A stretch of 64,000 nucleotides of DNA. Origin: Opitutus sp. GTDB lineage: Bacteria; Verrucomicrobiota; Verrucomicrobiia; Opitutales; Opitutaceae. Where the stretch lies: the NCBI GenBank assembly GCA_024998815.1, contig JACEUQ010000002.1:380501-444500 (forward strand), read 5' to 3'. The position numbers were made by a program, and so were the translations under genes. Shown here in pieces: positions 17,070 through 25,088 of this stretch (the first letter of the stretch is position 1; every line of letters starts with the position of its first letter). A model generated the notes under the pieces. The model was not told the DNA's origin, made no database searches, and saw only the letters and a list, made by a program, of their open reading frames with translations.

Positions 17070-18532
17070 AGAGTGTAGGGGCTTAAATCCGGGGGACACA
17101 GTTCGAGTTCCAACGCGGCCACCGCGTCGGCGCGGGTGAGGTGGATCGGCCCGGCTTGCGGCAAGGCCCGCGCGCGTTGTTCGAGCAAGTTGAGGATGTA
17201 ATCGCTGGAGTAGGCGCCGAGTTCATGGGCGCTTTCGATCGCCCGGCCGACTGCCTCCGTTCCATACAGGGCCACCAAACCCACGATAGTCGCCAGGTGG
17301 TGTCCCGCGTTGAGCCGGCGCTCCTCCAGCCCCCGTTGGTAGGCGGGTGCCGCCGGGCTCAGTTCCAAAAACCGTAGCCGCAGGCGCTGCCGCGCCCCCT
17401 GCCGTTTGCGCTCCTCGAGTTCGCGCACATGCTCGGGGTTTTCCACATCGGCGCGGCGGGCAAAACTGCGGGCATGCTCGGCCACCAGGGTGCGGTCCGC
17501 ATAAAACCTCACCTGCGCCCCCTCGATCTGCGCGGTGAGTAGCGCCCCGGCAAACTTCGTGGGCACCGAGTAGCGGTTCGTTTCGATACTCACCCGGCAC
17601 CGCCGCGACGCCCGCACGCTTAAGGTGCGCACCGCCGGACTGGCCACCGGGTTAAGCGGCAGGAGCGCAGCGCGCTCCTCGGGCAGCCGGTCCACCGGCC
17701 GGCCCTGGGTTTCAGCGTGAACGCGCACGTTGGCCACCGTTTCCAGCCACAAGCTGGCGGCCGGCCCCAGCTCGGTAAACCCGTTCATCTGCCGCCCGCC
17801 AAGGAAGCTTTTTTTCACGTAACCCACCGCGTTTTCCACCATGCCCTTGGACTGCGGATGCCCCGGCCCGCACGCTTTTATCGTAAACCCGTAGTGCCGG
17901 GCAAAGTCCAGGTACTGGGCGTTGTACACCGGGTCGGTCCCGGGCACATGCGAGAGGACGGCCGTCTTGCAGTTGTCCACCATCACCTCGCGCGGCACCC
18001 CGCCGAGTTTTTCAAAGGCGCGCCGGTGACAGCCCAGCCACCACTCCTGGCCCTGCCCGAGGGTAAATTCCACATGCAGGAACCGGCTGTACCCCAAAAC
18101 CATGACGAAAAAACTTAAAGCCCGCCGGGTGCCGTCCACCTCCACCGCGCCAAAACTGCCCCAGTCCACCTGCGCGGTCTGGCCGGGGGCAAACTTGAGG
18201 GTAAGAAACGCCTCCAGGTTCCTCGGCCGCACCCGCCGCACGTAGTCTTTCAAAATTGAATACCCGCCCGTGTACCCCCGCTCGCGCACCTTTTGCCAGA
18301 GCTGCATGGCGGTGAACGGATGGGCCTCCAGCCACCGCGCGATCGCCGGCTTGTGCACGTCGAGCTTGCTTGGCCTAGGCACCTGCGCGGCCTGGCTGCG
18401 CGCGTACTTTTCCTGCGCCTGCCAGCGCCTCACCGTCTGCACGTGCAACTGGAGCGAGCGGGTGATTTGCGGCGCACTGTGACCGGCAGCCTCCGCCTGT
18501 TTTATCCGGCAATACAGTTCGTAATTGATCAC
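17066..18532 (-). CDS. istA: IS21 transposase IstA
   Basis: This DDE transposase has 488 aa. A helix-turn-helix at 19-40 (SAPQITRSLQLHVQTVRRW) precedes the catalytic core with Asp123 (QVDWG), Asp186 (MVDNCKT) and Glu233 (SKGMVENAV). A C-terminal domain with VSIETNRYSVP follows. Its start overlaps the stop of the upstream 119-aa ORF as ATGA, so it is translationally coupled to the passenger genes. Confidence 0.95.
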   Translation of the reverse strand: MINYELYCRIKQAEAAGHSAPQITRSLQLHVQTVRRWQAQEKYARSQAAQVPRPSKLDVHKPAIARWLEAHPFTAMQLWQKVRERGYTGGYSILKDYVRRVRPRNLEAFLTLKFAPGQTAQVDWGSFGAVEVDGTRRALSFFVMVLGYSRFLHVEFTLGQGQEWWLGCHRRAFEKLGGVPREVMVDNCKTAVLSHVPGTDPVYNAQYLDFARHYGFTIKACGPGHPQSKGMVENAVGYVKKSFLGGRQMNGFTELGPAASLWLETVANVRVHAETQGRPVDRLPEERAALLPLNPVASPAVRTLSVRASRRCRVSIETNRYSVPTKFAGALLTAQIEGAQVRFYADRTLVAEHARSFARRADVENPEHVRELEERKRQGARQRLRLRFLELSPAAPAYQRGLEERRLNAGHHLATIVGLVALYGTEAVGRAIESAHELGAYSSDYILNLLEQRARALPQAGPIHLTRADAVAALELELCPPDLSPYTL

Positions 18533-18888
18533 GCCCCCACCTCCCGGCTCGGCGACGGCGTTACCGCCAGCGTGTGCGATGGCCTGCCCCGGTCCAAGGA
18601 AAGCACCTGGTAAAGTGGCGCGGCGTAGGCGATCACCCCGGCCTCGATTAACTGCCGACGCGCCTCGACCAGGCCGTCCTCGCTGAGCGTGAGCAGCCGG
18701 GCCAGGGTGCGCGTGGCGTAGTAACTCAGCCCGTCGGCGTCACCCACGGTTACCAGGACCAGATAAAGTCCCCAGGCGGGGGCACTGGCCCGCCCCAGGT
18801 AATTGCCCCGCACCAGCCGGTGGTCCAGCCAGCTAAACTGGGCCGGCGTGCGCCGGAGTTGTTCGCGATCGATCGGTTGTTTTTGCAT
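18529..18888 (-). CDS. IS21 passenger ORF, winged-helix-like protein
   Basis: A 119-aa protein of unknown function inside the IS21 element. The middle (WGLYLVLVTVGDADGLSYYA, then TRTLARLLTLSEDGLVEARRQLIEAGVIAY) reads like a winged helix-turn-helix in which short helices precede a strand, so DNA binding is plausible. It overlaps the 185-aa ORF by 56 bp and istA by 4 bp, so all four genes form one operon. It may help transposition or control its expression. I know no characterised relative. Confidence 0.7.
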   Translation of the reverse strand: MQKQPIDREQLRRTPAQFSWLDHRLVRGNYLGRASAPAWGLYLVLVTVGDADGLSYYATRTLARLLTLSEDGLVEARRQLIEAGVIAYAAPLYQVLSLDRGRPSHTLAVTPSPSREVGA

Positions 18889-19390
18889 AATCGGGCGGCT
18901 GGACGTCGATGCCCAGGATCACCCGCCCCCGGGATTGCAGGTGTCGCAGCATGGGTTCGAGGTCCTCTTGTAACGTCACTCCGGCGAACTGCGCGATAAG
19001 CCCCACGAGCACAGGGTTTTGCGACTCCCATCTGTCTTGTAACGGCACGCAGGGATTCGGTAACGCCACCTCGGCGACCGGCTCGGCTTTAGGCTGGTGC
19101 ACAACGGATTGCGTAGTTGGGATGTCTTGTAACGCCACCCGCCGTCGCGGCCCCCTCCGCCTTGAGTACCCCGGATTGGCCTTCCGCCACTCCTGCACCC
19201 GTTGGACATTTTCTGGGCCTTTCCAGTGGTCGAGGTTCTCCGGCTTCGCCAACCATTTGGCCTGACTGGCCGCCCGGCTCGCCCGTCGGCATCCCGGCTT
19301 CCCGCAGTAGCGCTGACGCTCGCGGTTATGCGCGTCGGGCAGAAAGAAATCGGCACAGTGCAAACACTTGCGTGAACCGGTTGGATGCAT
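18833..19390 (-). CDS. IS21 passenger ORF, small zinc-finger-like protein
   Basis: A 185-aa protein of unknown function, first gene of the IS21 operon. The N-terminus has two cysteine pairs (KCLHC at 8-12 and YCGKPGC at 28-34) and basic residues, consistent with a zinc-binding DNA contact domain. The later half repeats a short motif, VALQD, VPLQD and VTLQE, encoded by a repeated 10-mer (18966, 19035 and 19125) at spacings of 23 and 30 codons. The start at 19390 lies ~150 bp inside the right terminal repeat. The reading frame is intact. Confidence 0.65.
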   Translation of the reverse strand: MHPTGSRKCLHCADFFLPDAHNRERQRYCGKPGCRRASRAASQAKWLAKPENLDHWKGPENVQRVQEWRKANPGYSRRRGPRRRVALQDIPTTQSVVHQPKAEPVAEVALPNPCVPLQDRWESQNPVLVGLIAQFAGVTLQEDLEPMLRHLQSRGRVILGIDVQPPDYAKTTDRSRTTPAHAGPV

Positions 19391-19666
19391 CGCTGTGCAT
19401 CCGCCAAGCGTCCCGCCGGTTCAATCTCCACCCATTCGCACCCCTCATATCCCCAGCCGGACAGGGAAGAAAACCCACCCACGGAAGAAGAGTATTACTC
19501 TTTTTAAGGGGAAGAAGATCCACCGAAGAAGAAGTGCATTCCTAACCGCCAGAAATAGACGCTTTCCCGCTCGCCGCTCACAGCATAAGGTTCACGACCA
19601 TTGCATTGGCCATAAAAATCAGGTCTTACGATGTGTTGCGGGGTTAACTGAGGGCCATTGCCCCCG

Positions 19667-19712
19667 GCCCGCCGCCCCCGCAAAAAATACAGGGGCGGCG
19701 GGCTTTTTTTTG
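19667..19712 (+). terminator. Terminator of the adenylate-kinase-like gene, displaced by the IS4/IS21 insertion
   Basis: Arms 19667-19678 and 19692-19703 pair perfectly over 12 bp with a 13-nt loop, followed by nine T. It lies 6 bp beyond the IS4 right end, while the kinase stop lies 8 bp before the left end. It was therefore very likely directly after that gene before the insertion. Confidence 0.85.
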
Positions 19713-19719
19713 GCGAAGG

Positions 19720-20163
19720 CTTGGCCCGGTCAAACGCGATCGCTGACTGCGAACTTGGAAGCGGCGCTATAATCAGTCCACCAATCCCGCGTGGGCGCAG
19801 GATGCGGCTAAACTGGGGCAAGGCGATCCCTTCGTGTAAGGGCCGGAACGCCTCCAGCTTCCACCCCAGTTTGTGCGGATAATCAAAGGTTCCCTGCCAA
19901 AGCGCTCCCGGGCGCCTCCAAGAGTAGTCCAGACATCCACCCAAGCCAACACAGAACGCCCCGTTTGACCATGAGACGATTATAGGTCCGGAGGCGACCA
20001 AGGCGGAAAGCAACGATCGCGGGTGTAACCCATTGCCTATGCGAGTGCTTTGATGCGATTACGAGTGGTTGCGGGCCGGCTCGGGTGATCTTTGAGCGTG
20101 AGCGAAACGGTGGTAATGTGCACTCCCGCTTTGAAGGCGATCCATTTTAAGGTAACGCGGGTA
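19720..20163 (-). pseudogene. Decayed LacI-family regulator
   Basis: Read from about 20163, the frame encodes a LacI helix-turn-helix and hinge: VTLKWIAFKAGVHITTVSLT, then LKDHPSRPATTRNRIKALA. A stop codon follows in the middle of the hinge helix, then AMGYTRD. After a frame change, a second block (LGWKLEAF, SRILRPRGIGGLIIAPLPSS) matches the early effector-binding domain. The rest of the protein is missing. The adjacent terminator and IS4 may have contributed to the loss. 20164-20413 holds no recognisable gene. Confidence 0.85.
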
Positions 20164-20413
20164 GCACTAGAAAGCGTGCCCGCCCCCGGCCAACGCAATA
20201 ATTAGCGCAAGACCATATAAACTCAAAGCCTGTGGGCTTGGACCGGATAATGGGCCAAAAGATTTGCCCAAGTCGGCACCAGTGCGGCCTGGCGGAGGTC
20301 AATGATTGGGCCAACGGCGTGGCCCGAGCAACTGCGGCATCAAGCGGGCCTGGCGCTCATTCGCCAGTCCCCAGCCGAAGGCCTTGAACGCCCCCCGCCC
20401 GCCCCAAAAACTC

Positions 20414-20800
20414 ATGATCCCTCTCTTTCCCCTGCTCGCGCACACCACCAGCACTCCGCCTCCGGAGGATTCGCAGTCCGCTCGCAAGCCGGTCTACCGA
20501 CTGGTCGAAAACGGGGACGGCTACAGCCTGATCGTTCAACTCCCTGGCGTCGACAAGGCCGGCATGGACGTGGTCGCCAAAAACGGCGTGCTCTCCATCC
20601 GGGGGCGCCGGGAATGGCACAAGCCGGCAGCATGGAAGCTCATTCACCGCGAAAGCTCGGACGCTAATTTCGCCCTCGAATTCAGCTATGACGCCCGAAT
20701 CGAGGCCGACCGCATCCAAGCGGTCATTGCCAACGGCGTACTCACCGTAACGCTGCCCAAATCGACCGACGGCAAGCCCCGTCAAATCCCGGTAACCTGA
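20414..20800 (+). CDS. Small heat-shock protein, Hsp20/alpha-crystallin family
   Basis: An ATP-independent holdase chaperone of 128 aa. The alpha-crystallin domain covers about residues 32-120 (YRLVENGDGYSLIVQLPGV, NGVLSIRGRR, ANGVLTVTLPK). The start at 20414 is chosen because upstream codons have no similarity to the family. The N-terminal arm is short and the C-terminal IPVT provides an IxV-like tail (QIPV). I see no CIRCE element upstream. Confidence 0.88.
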   Translation: MIPLFPLLAHTTSTPPPEDSQSARKPVYRLVENGDGYSLIVQLPGVDKAGMDVVAKNGVLSIRGRREWHKPAAWKLIHRESSDANFALEFSYDARIEADRIQAVIANGVLTVTLPKSTDGKPRQIPVT

Positions 20801-20904
20801 GACGCCGTTTCCCGAAAAAACCGGAACGAATAACGCCGCCCCTGCTCTTCCACCACCACCGCGGATCAACCGCACCGTTAACGGGTGCGGTATCCGCAGG
20901 CGGG

Positions 20905-22299
20905 TTACATGCTTGAATAGAAAGCGTTGATCTTGTCCGCAACGTCACGGAAACCGATGTCCTCACTGTAAATGATCTTATATTCAGTGATCGCTTCGGT
21001 TTTCTTACCCATGCCCTCGTAACACACCGCCAGCTCGTAGATGACGTCCTTCTTCAGGTCGTCCATAACCGGCAGTTCGCTTTTTGCGGTCTGGAATTGG
21101 GCAACCGCCAGATCGAACATCTTTCGCGCTTTGAGCGACTTGCCCATGCCGGAGATCGCCTGGATACGGACCTTCGGGTTTTTCTGCGCCTGCTGGTAGT
21201 TGGCAATGGCGTTCTGGAAGTCGCCGGCCTCGAAATAGAGATTGGCGAGGGTGAAACGCGCGCCGTAGTCGTTCGGGTAGCGTTCGGCGTAGTCCTTGGC
21301 CTCGAGCAAGAGGGTTTCGGCAAAATCACGCTTCGCCTTGGCCAGTGACTCCACCAAGGCGGCATCGCCGGGCGCCAGCGCCACTTGCGTCTCAATATCC
21401 TTGATACGATTGGCCAGAAGCGCGTGCCGCAGTTCAGACTCTTGTTTTGCAAGAGTGGTATCGGCAGCACCCGCCGGCAGAGCGCGGGCCTTGCTGATGT
21501 ACACAATGGCCTCCTCAAGCTTGTTGAGCTTCTTGTAGCCCTCCACGACGCTGCGGTAGTGGTTAAGATTTTCCGGCTGCGCCTGCAGGCGGACCAAGGC
21601 CTCGTCGATGAGCTTCTGCGTCATCTCATCGGAGGTCACGATCTTCGCCGCTTGCTCAAGCATGGTCGACTGCGCCTCGTCCTTGAGCTTGTCGCGGAAC
21701 GAGCCCTTCTCCTCCCAGTTGCCCTTCTCGGTGGTCTGGGCGATTGCGGCCTTACGCATAAGCGAGAGCGCATCACCATCCTGGGGCTTGAGCTTGAGCA
21801 GTTCGTCGGCGGCACGTAGCGCATCTTTGGGCCGTTTAGCCTTCAAACAGGCCTCGCCGAATTCCAACAGCGCCTCGCGATCAGTCGGGTTGAGCTCGTG
21901 AATCGACTCCCAGGCAAACACGACGGTCTCGGGCCAATCAAAAGCCTGCGCGGCCTCGGCGAGCAACTTGAGTCCCGGAACGCTGGTGGGATCGGCCGCG
22001 AGCATCTTCTCGGCATTTTCCAGCAGCTTCTCGGGGGATTTAGCCCCGCCGCCAAACAGGAAGCCGGCGTTGGTAACCGAGCCAAACGCCTTGGCGAACA
22101 GCTTCGTTTTACCACCGTGCTGACGCAGTTGCGCGACGCGCTGAAGGCGTCTTACAGCCAGGCAGTTTGGGACAGTTTTTAAAACTTGAGCGGTTACGTC
22201 CAAAACGTAATCGAGATTGCCTCGCTGGAGGGCGATTTGTGAATTCTCGATCTGCTTTTGAACGCGGGGGTCGAGCGATAAAACGGTAACTTCAGGCAT
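20905..22299 (-). CDS. Tetratricopeptide-repeat protein
   Basis: A 464-aa cytoplasmic protein without signal peptide, built of helical TPR-like repeats. Clear units lie at about 90-180 (SVPGLKLLAEAAQAFDWPET, EALLEFGEACLKAKRPKDAL) and 330-440 (YGARFTLANLYFEAGDFQNA, KKDVIYELAVCYEGMGKKTE). The N-terminus (DPRVQKQIENSQIALQRGN) and a glycine-rich stretch (NAGFLFGGGAK) are unusual. TPR proteins act as scaffolds; no partner is suggested by the neighbours. A 7-bp hairpin (20870-20890) lies just beyond its stop between the convergent genes. Confidence 0.8.
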   Translation of the reverse strand: MPEVTVLSLDPRVQKQIENSQIALQRGNLDYVLDVTAQVLKTVPNCLAVRRLQRVAQLRQHGGKTKLFAKAFGSVTNAGFLFGGGAKSPEKLLENAEKMLAADPTSVPGLKLLAEAAQAFDWPETVVFAWESIHELNPTDREALLEFGEACLKAKRPKDALRAADELLKLKPQDGDALSLMRKAAIAQTTEKGNWEEKGSFRDKLKDEAQSTMLEQAAKIVTSDEMTQKLIDEALVRLQAQPENLNHYRSVVEGYKKLNKLEEAIVYISKARALPAGAADTTLAKQESELRHALLANRIKDIETQVALAPGDAALVESLAKAKRDFAETLLLEAKDYAERYPNDYGARFTLANLYFEAGDFQNAIANYQQAQKNPKVRIQAISGMGKSLKARKMFDLAVAQFQTAKSELPVMDDLKKDVIYELAVCYEGMGKKTEAITEYKIIYSEDIGFRDVADKINAFYSSM

Positions 22300-22368
22300 A
22301 GGGGATAGCGCAAAAACAACGCCCCCCCGCGGCAGGGGTCAACGCTAGATTGGCAGGTTAAACCCAAT

Positions 22369-22633
22369 CCTGTAAGGTATGGTTTGACGCAGGGAATCGG
22401 CAGCGGAAGGAGAACGAGTAAGATTAAGAGAACGAGAACGATACGGAATTCAGCGGTGCCTCTGAAGTGCCGATCGCTGGACCGGGATTGAATCGTTCTC
22501 GTTCTCTTACTCGTTCTCGTTCGTCAGGGACTCGGCTACGTTTCGGTTCGGTGGACTCGATTCCTTCGTTCGTATATCAATATTATAGCACAACTTACTT
22601 ATCCCGAGATCTATCCGGGTCATGCCTTACAGG
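22369..22633. repeat. Composite inverted-repeat element between TPR gene and glmM
   Basis: Outer arms CCTGTAAGGTAT (22369-22380) and ATGCCTTACAGG (22622-22633) pair with one mismatch. Inner arms at 22411-22442 and 22492-22517 are built from the unit GAACGAGAACGA. They match over 26 bp except that the left arm has six extra bases (ATTAAG). The element fills most of the 342-bp gap between the TPR start and the glmM stop. Confidence 0.85.
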
Positions 22634-22641
22634 CGTTAAGC

Positions 22642-23964
22642 TTAAACCACATCCATATCCAAACCCGCCGCCTTGGCCAAGCGCTCCAGCCCCGCCGCCA
22701 CAACGGCGTCCGAGGGTCCTTCGACCAAAAGGCGCAACTTGGCCTCGGTCCCGGAAAAACGCACCAACACCCGCCCCTGAGCACCGAGCTCCGCCTCCAC
22801 CGCAGCAATTGCCCCGAGCAAAGCCCCGCAGTCCGCCATGTCGCGTTTTTCACGCACCTTGAGGTTGCGCGTGCCTTGCGGGAACTTCTTCAGCACGCGG
22901 CGCAACTCCGAGAGCGGGCGCCCCGTGGCGAGCATCACCTCGATGACTTTAAGCGCCGCAACCAACCCGTCGCCCGTAGGGGAAATATCCGCACAGATAA
23001 TGTGACCACTCGACTCGCCGCCCAACCGAGCGCCCTCCGCCAGCATGCTTTCGCTCACGTAACGATCGCCCACGGAGGTGCGAACCACCCGGCCGCCCGC
23101 AGCGGAGATCGCCGCATCGACGCCAAGGTTGCTCTGCACAGTGACCACCAGCGTGGACGCGGCCAAACGGCCTTGGGCGAGCGCATGCAAGGCAAGCAAG
23201 GTGAGCACCTCGTCGCCCCCGACCACGGCGCCGGTTTCATCGCACAACAGGCAGCGATCACCATCGCCATCATGAGCGATACCCAGACGCGCCCCGGTGG
23301 CGCGCACTTTATTCGCCAAGGGTTCAGGGTGTTCGCTGCCGACACCCAGGTTGATGTTCACTCCATCGGGCGCGTCGCCCAGGCCAATCACCTCGGCCCC
23401 CAGCGCACGCAGTACAACCGGGCTGGTCGCGGCCGTCGCACCATTAGCCGTATCGAGAACGATGCGCCAGCCCGCCAGCGCCTGGGCGGGGAGCAGCGCT
23501 TGGGCCGCGCCGATATAATCCGCGCGCGCATCCTGCGCCGGGAAAACCGCCTCAACCAAGCTGGGCGTCGCCGGGAGCAGCGACTCGATACTCACCTCGT
23601 CCTCGTCGGTGAGCTTGATGCCCGTACCGAGGAAAAACTTAATACCATTATCTGACGCCGGATTGTGCGAGGCCGTGATCACGACACCGAGCACGGCGTC
23701 ACTCAGGCGCACCGCACGGCAGACCGCCGGAGTCGGCACCACACCCAGCGAAACCGGCTCGAGCCCGGCGGCGGCAAGACCGGCGGCCAAGGCCCGTGCC
23801 AGCGACTCGCCCGAGGCGCGCGTATCCCGTCCGATGAGCACTCGGCCCTTGCCGCCCACCCAACGCCCGGCGGCCTCGCCCAAGCGGGCGGCGAACGCTT
23901 CGTTCACCACCGGACCACCATAAGGACCGCGGACGCCGTCTGTGCCGAAATAGCTACGTTTCAT
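22642..23964 (-). CDS. glmM: Phosphoglucosamine mutase
   Basis: It converts glucosamine-6-phosphate to glucosamine-1-phosphate for UDP-GlcNAc, the entry to peptidoglycan and LPS. All four motifs are present in 440 aa: the phosphoserine loop TASHNPASDNG (Ser99), the metal loop DGDGDR (232-237), the sugar loop GESSGH (316-321) and the phosphate loop RFSGTEAK near 404. The N-terminus FGTDGVRG is typical of GlmM. The start overlaps the trpD stop as ATGA, so the two are coupled. Confidence 0.94.
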   Translation of the reverse strand: MKRSYFGTDGVRGPYGGPVVNEAFAARLGEAAGRWVGGKGRVLIGRDTRASGESLARALAAGLAAAGLEPVSLGVVPTPAVCRAVRLSDAVLGVVITASHNPASDNGIKFFLGTGIKLTDEDEVSIESLLPATPSLVEAVFPAQDARADYIGAAQALLPAQALAGWRIVLDTANGATAATSPVVLRALGAEVIGLGDAPDGVNINLGVGSEHPEPLANKVRATGARLGIAHDGDGDRCLLCDETGAVVGGDEVLTLLALHALAQGRLAASTLVVTVQSNLGVDAAISAAGGRVVRTSVGDRYVSESMLAEGARLGGESSGHIICADISPTGDGLVAALKVIEVMLATGRPLSELRRVLKKFPQGTRNLKVREKRDMADCGALLGAIAAVEAELGAQGRVLVRFSGTEAKLRLLVEGPSDAVVAAGLERLAKAAGLDMDVV

Positions 23965-25007
23965 TTTTTGAAAAATTCCCGCGTGGCGGTGATCTTGGCC
24001 CGCACGGCGCCTCCGAGTAGTAACTCACGCGCCTGCCCCGTTCCCGCCGCCACCGATGCGGTGCGCCCCGTTATCCACAGTGCCGTGGCCGTGTTGAGCA
24101 CGATGGTATCCACCAAGCCGGCCGGCGCGCGCCCCGCCAGCAGCGCCTCAACAATCGCAAGATTGGTCGTGAGGTCACCTCCCGCCAGATCCGAAAACGG
24201 TGAAGCCGCAAAGCCGTAATCGGCCGCGTTCCAGACGCCGTCCACCTGCCGCAACCGGCCGATGCCCCGCACCCGGTTCGACGTCGCCGTGGTGAGTTCA
24301 TCAATACCGCATCCCGGCCCGATGACCCCATGGGCGGCCAGCCCGGCCTGCGAGCCCAGCAGATCGAGGACATCCGCCAGTTTGCTCACCCACGGCTCGG
24401 CAAACACGCCCAGCAGGATGTTCGCGGGACGCCCCGGATTAATGAGAGGCCCCAGAATATTGAAAACCGTGCGCCGGCCCTGAGCGGCGAGTAATTTCCG
24501 TGTCGGTGCGATATGGCGGAACGCGGGGTGGTAGGCGGGCGCAAAGAAAAACGCGTAGCCGAGCTCGTCCAACCCGGCGCACACCTGCTCGGGCGACGCC
24601 TCGAGATTCACGCCCAGGGCAGCAAGCAGGTCTGCGCTGCCACACTTGGACGTAATGCCGCGATTGCCGTGCTTCATCACGGTCACACCCGCACACGCCA
24701 GCGTGAGCACCACCATACTCGAAATATTAAAGCCCCCCGCCATGTCGCCGCCCGTGCCCACGATATCGATCGCCCCTGCCGACCAACGCTCCACCCCGGG
24801 ATCGATCGCGCGGACGCGGAACGCACGAGCAAACGCGGCGATCTCCGCCACGCTCTCGCCCTTGTCGGCCAACGCCGACAAAAACGCCGCCTTGGGCTCA
24901 TCGGCCTGCGCAGGCGACGCCAGCTCGACGACCGCAGCCTCCACCTCGGTGGCGGTGAGATCATGGAGCGCCTGCAGCCGGGCGGTGAGTTCGATGAGTG
25001 CGGACAT
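23961..25007 (-). CDS. trpD: Anthranilate phosphoribosyltransferase
   Basis: It joins anthranilate and PRPP in tryptophan synthesis. The start at 25007 gives 348 aa, the family length. An upstream in-frame start (25082) would overlap the divergent uppP. Motifs: GTGGD at 84-88 for PRPP binding, NISSM, KHGNRG at 112-117 and GIDELT. Other trp genes are not in the window, and pairing with glmM is unusual. Confidence 0.93.
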   Translation of the reverse strand: MSALIELTARLQALHDLTATEVEAAVVELASPAQADEPKAAFLSALADKGESVAEIAAFARAFRVRAIDPGVERWSAGAIDIVGTGGDMAGGFNISSMVVLTLACAGVTVMKHGNRGITSKCGSADLLAALGVNLEASPEQVCAGLDELGYAFFFAPAYHPAFRHIAPTRKLLAAQGRRTVFNILGPLINPGRPANILLGVFAEPWVSKLADVLDLLGSQAGLAAHGVIGPGCGIDELTTATSNRVRGIGRLRQVDGVWNAADYGFAASPFSDLAGGDLTTNLAIVEALLAGRAPAGLVDTIVLNTATALWITGRTASVAAGTGQARELLLGGAVRAKITATREFFKK

Positions 25008-25088
25008 AGTGCAACAGGGGAACGAAAAACCCCAATGGTAGGGAAGCATAAACTCGACAGCCACGGTGTGTTCTGGGAGCAAACGCGG

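Larger units (their letters stand above)
16201..19582 (-). mobile_element. Complete IS21-family insertion sequence nested in IS4
   Basis: Terminal repeats of 40 bp (16201-16240 and 19543-19582) share their outer 10 bases TGTGAGCGGC and inner 17 bases exactly. An exact 8-bp target duplication GCATAAGG lies at 16193-16200 and 19583-19590. The element is 3382 bp, longer than a minimal IS21, because two extra genes precede istA-istB on the same strand. It interrupts the leader of the IS4 transposase. Confidence 0.95.
14830..19660 (-). mobile_element. IS4-family insertion sequence interrupted by an IS21 element
   Basis: Terminal inverted repeats lie at about 14830-14849 and 19644-19660 (shared CAATGGCCCTC, then G/A, then GTTAA). 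Removing the nested IS21 (3382 bp) and one 8-bp duplication leaves 1441 bp, a normal size for IS4. The transposase is frameshifted. The target duplication cannot be read because the element lies in a run of C on both sides. It sits between the kinase gene and the kinase terminator. Confidence 0.85.

Noticed and set aside
20091-20104. TTTGAGCGTGAGCG as another copy of palindrome family A
   Set aside because: It encodes part of the LacI helix-turn-helix (VSLTLKD) on the minus strand in the pseudogene and no inverted partner is present.
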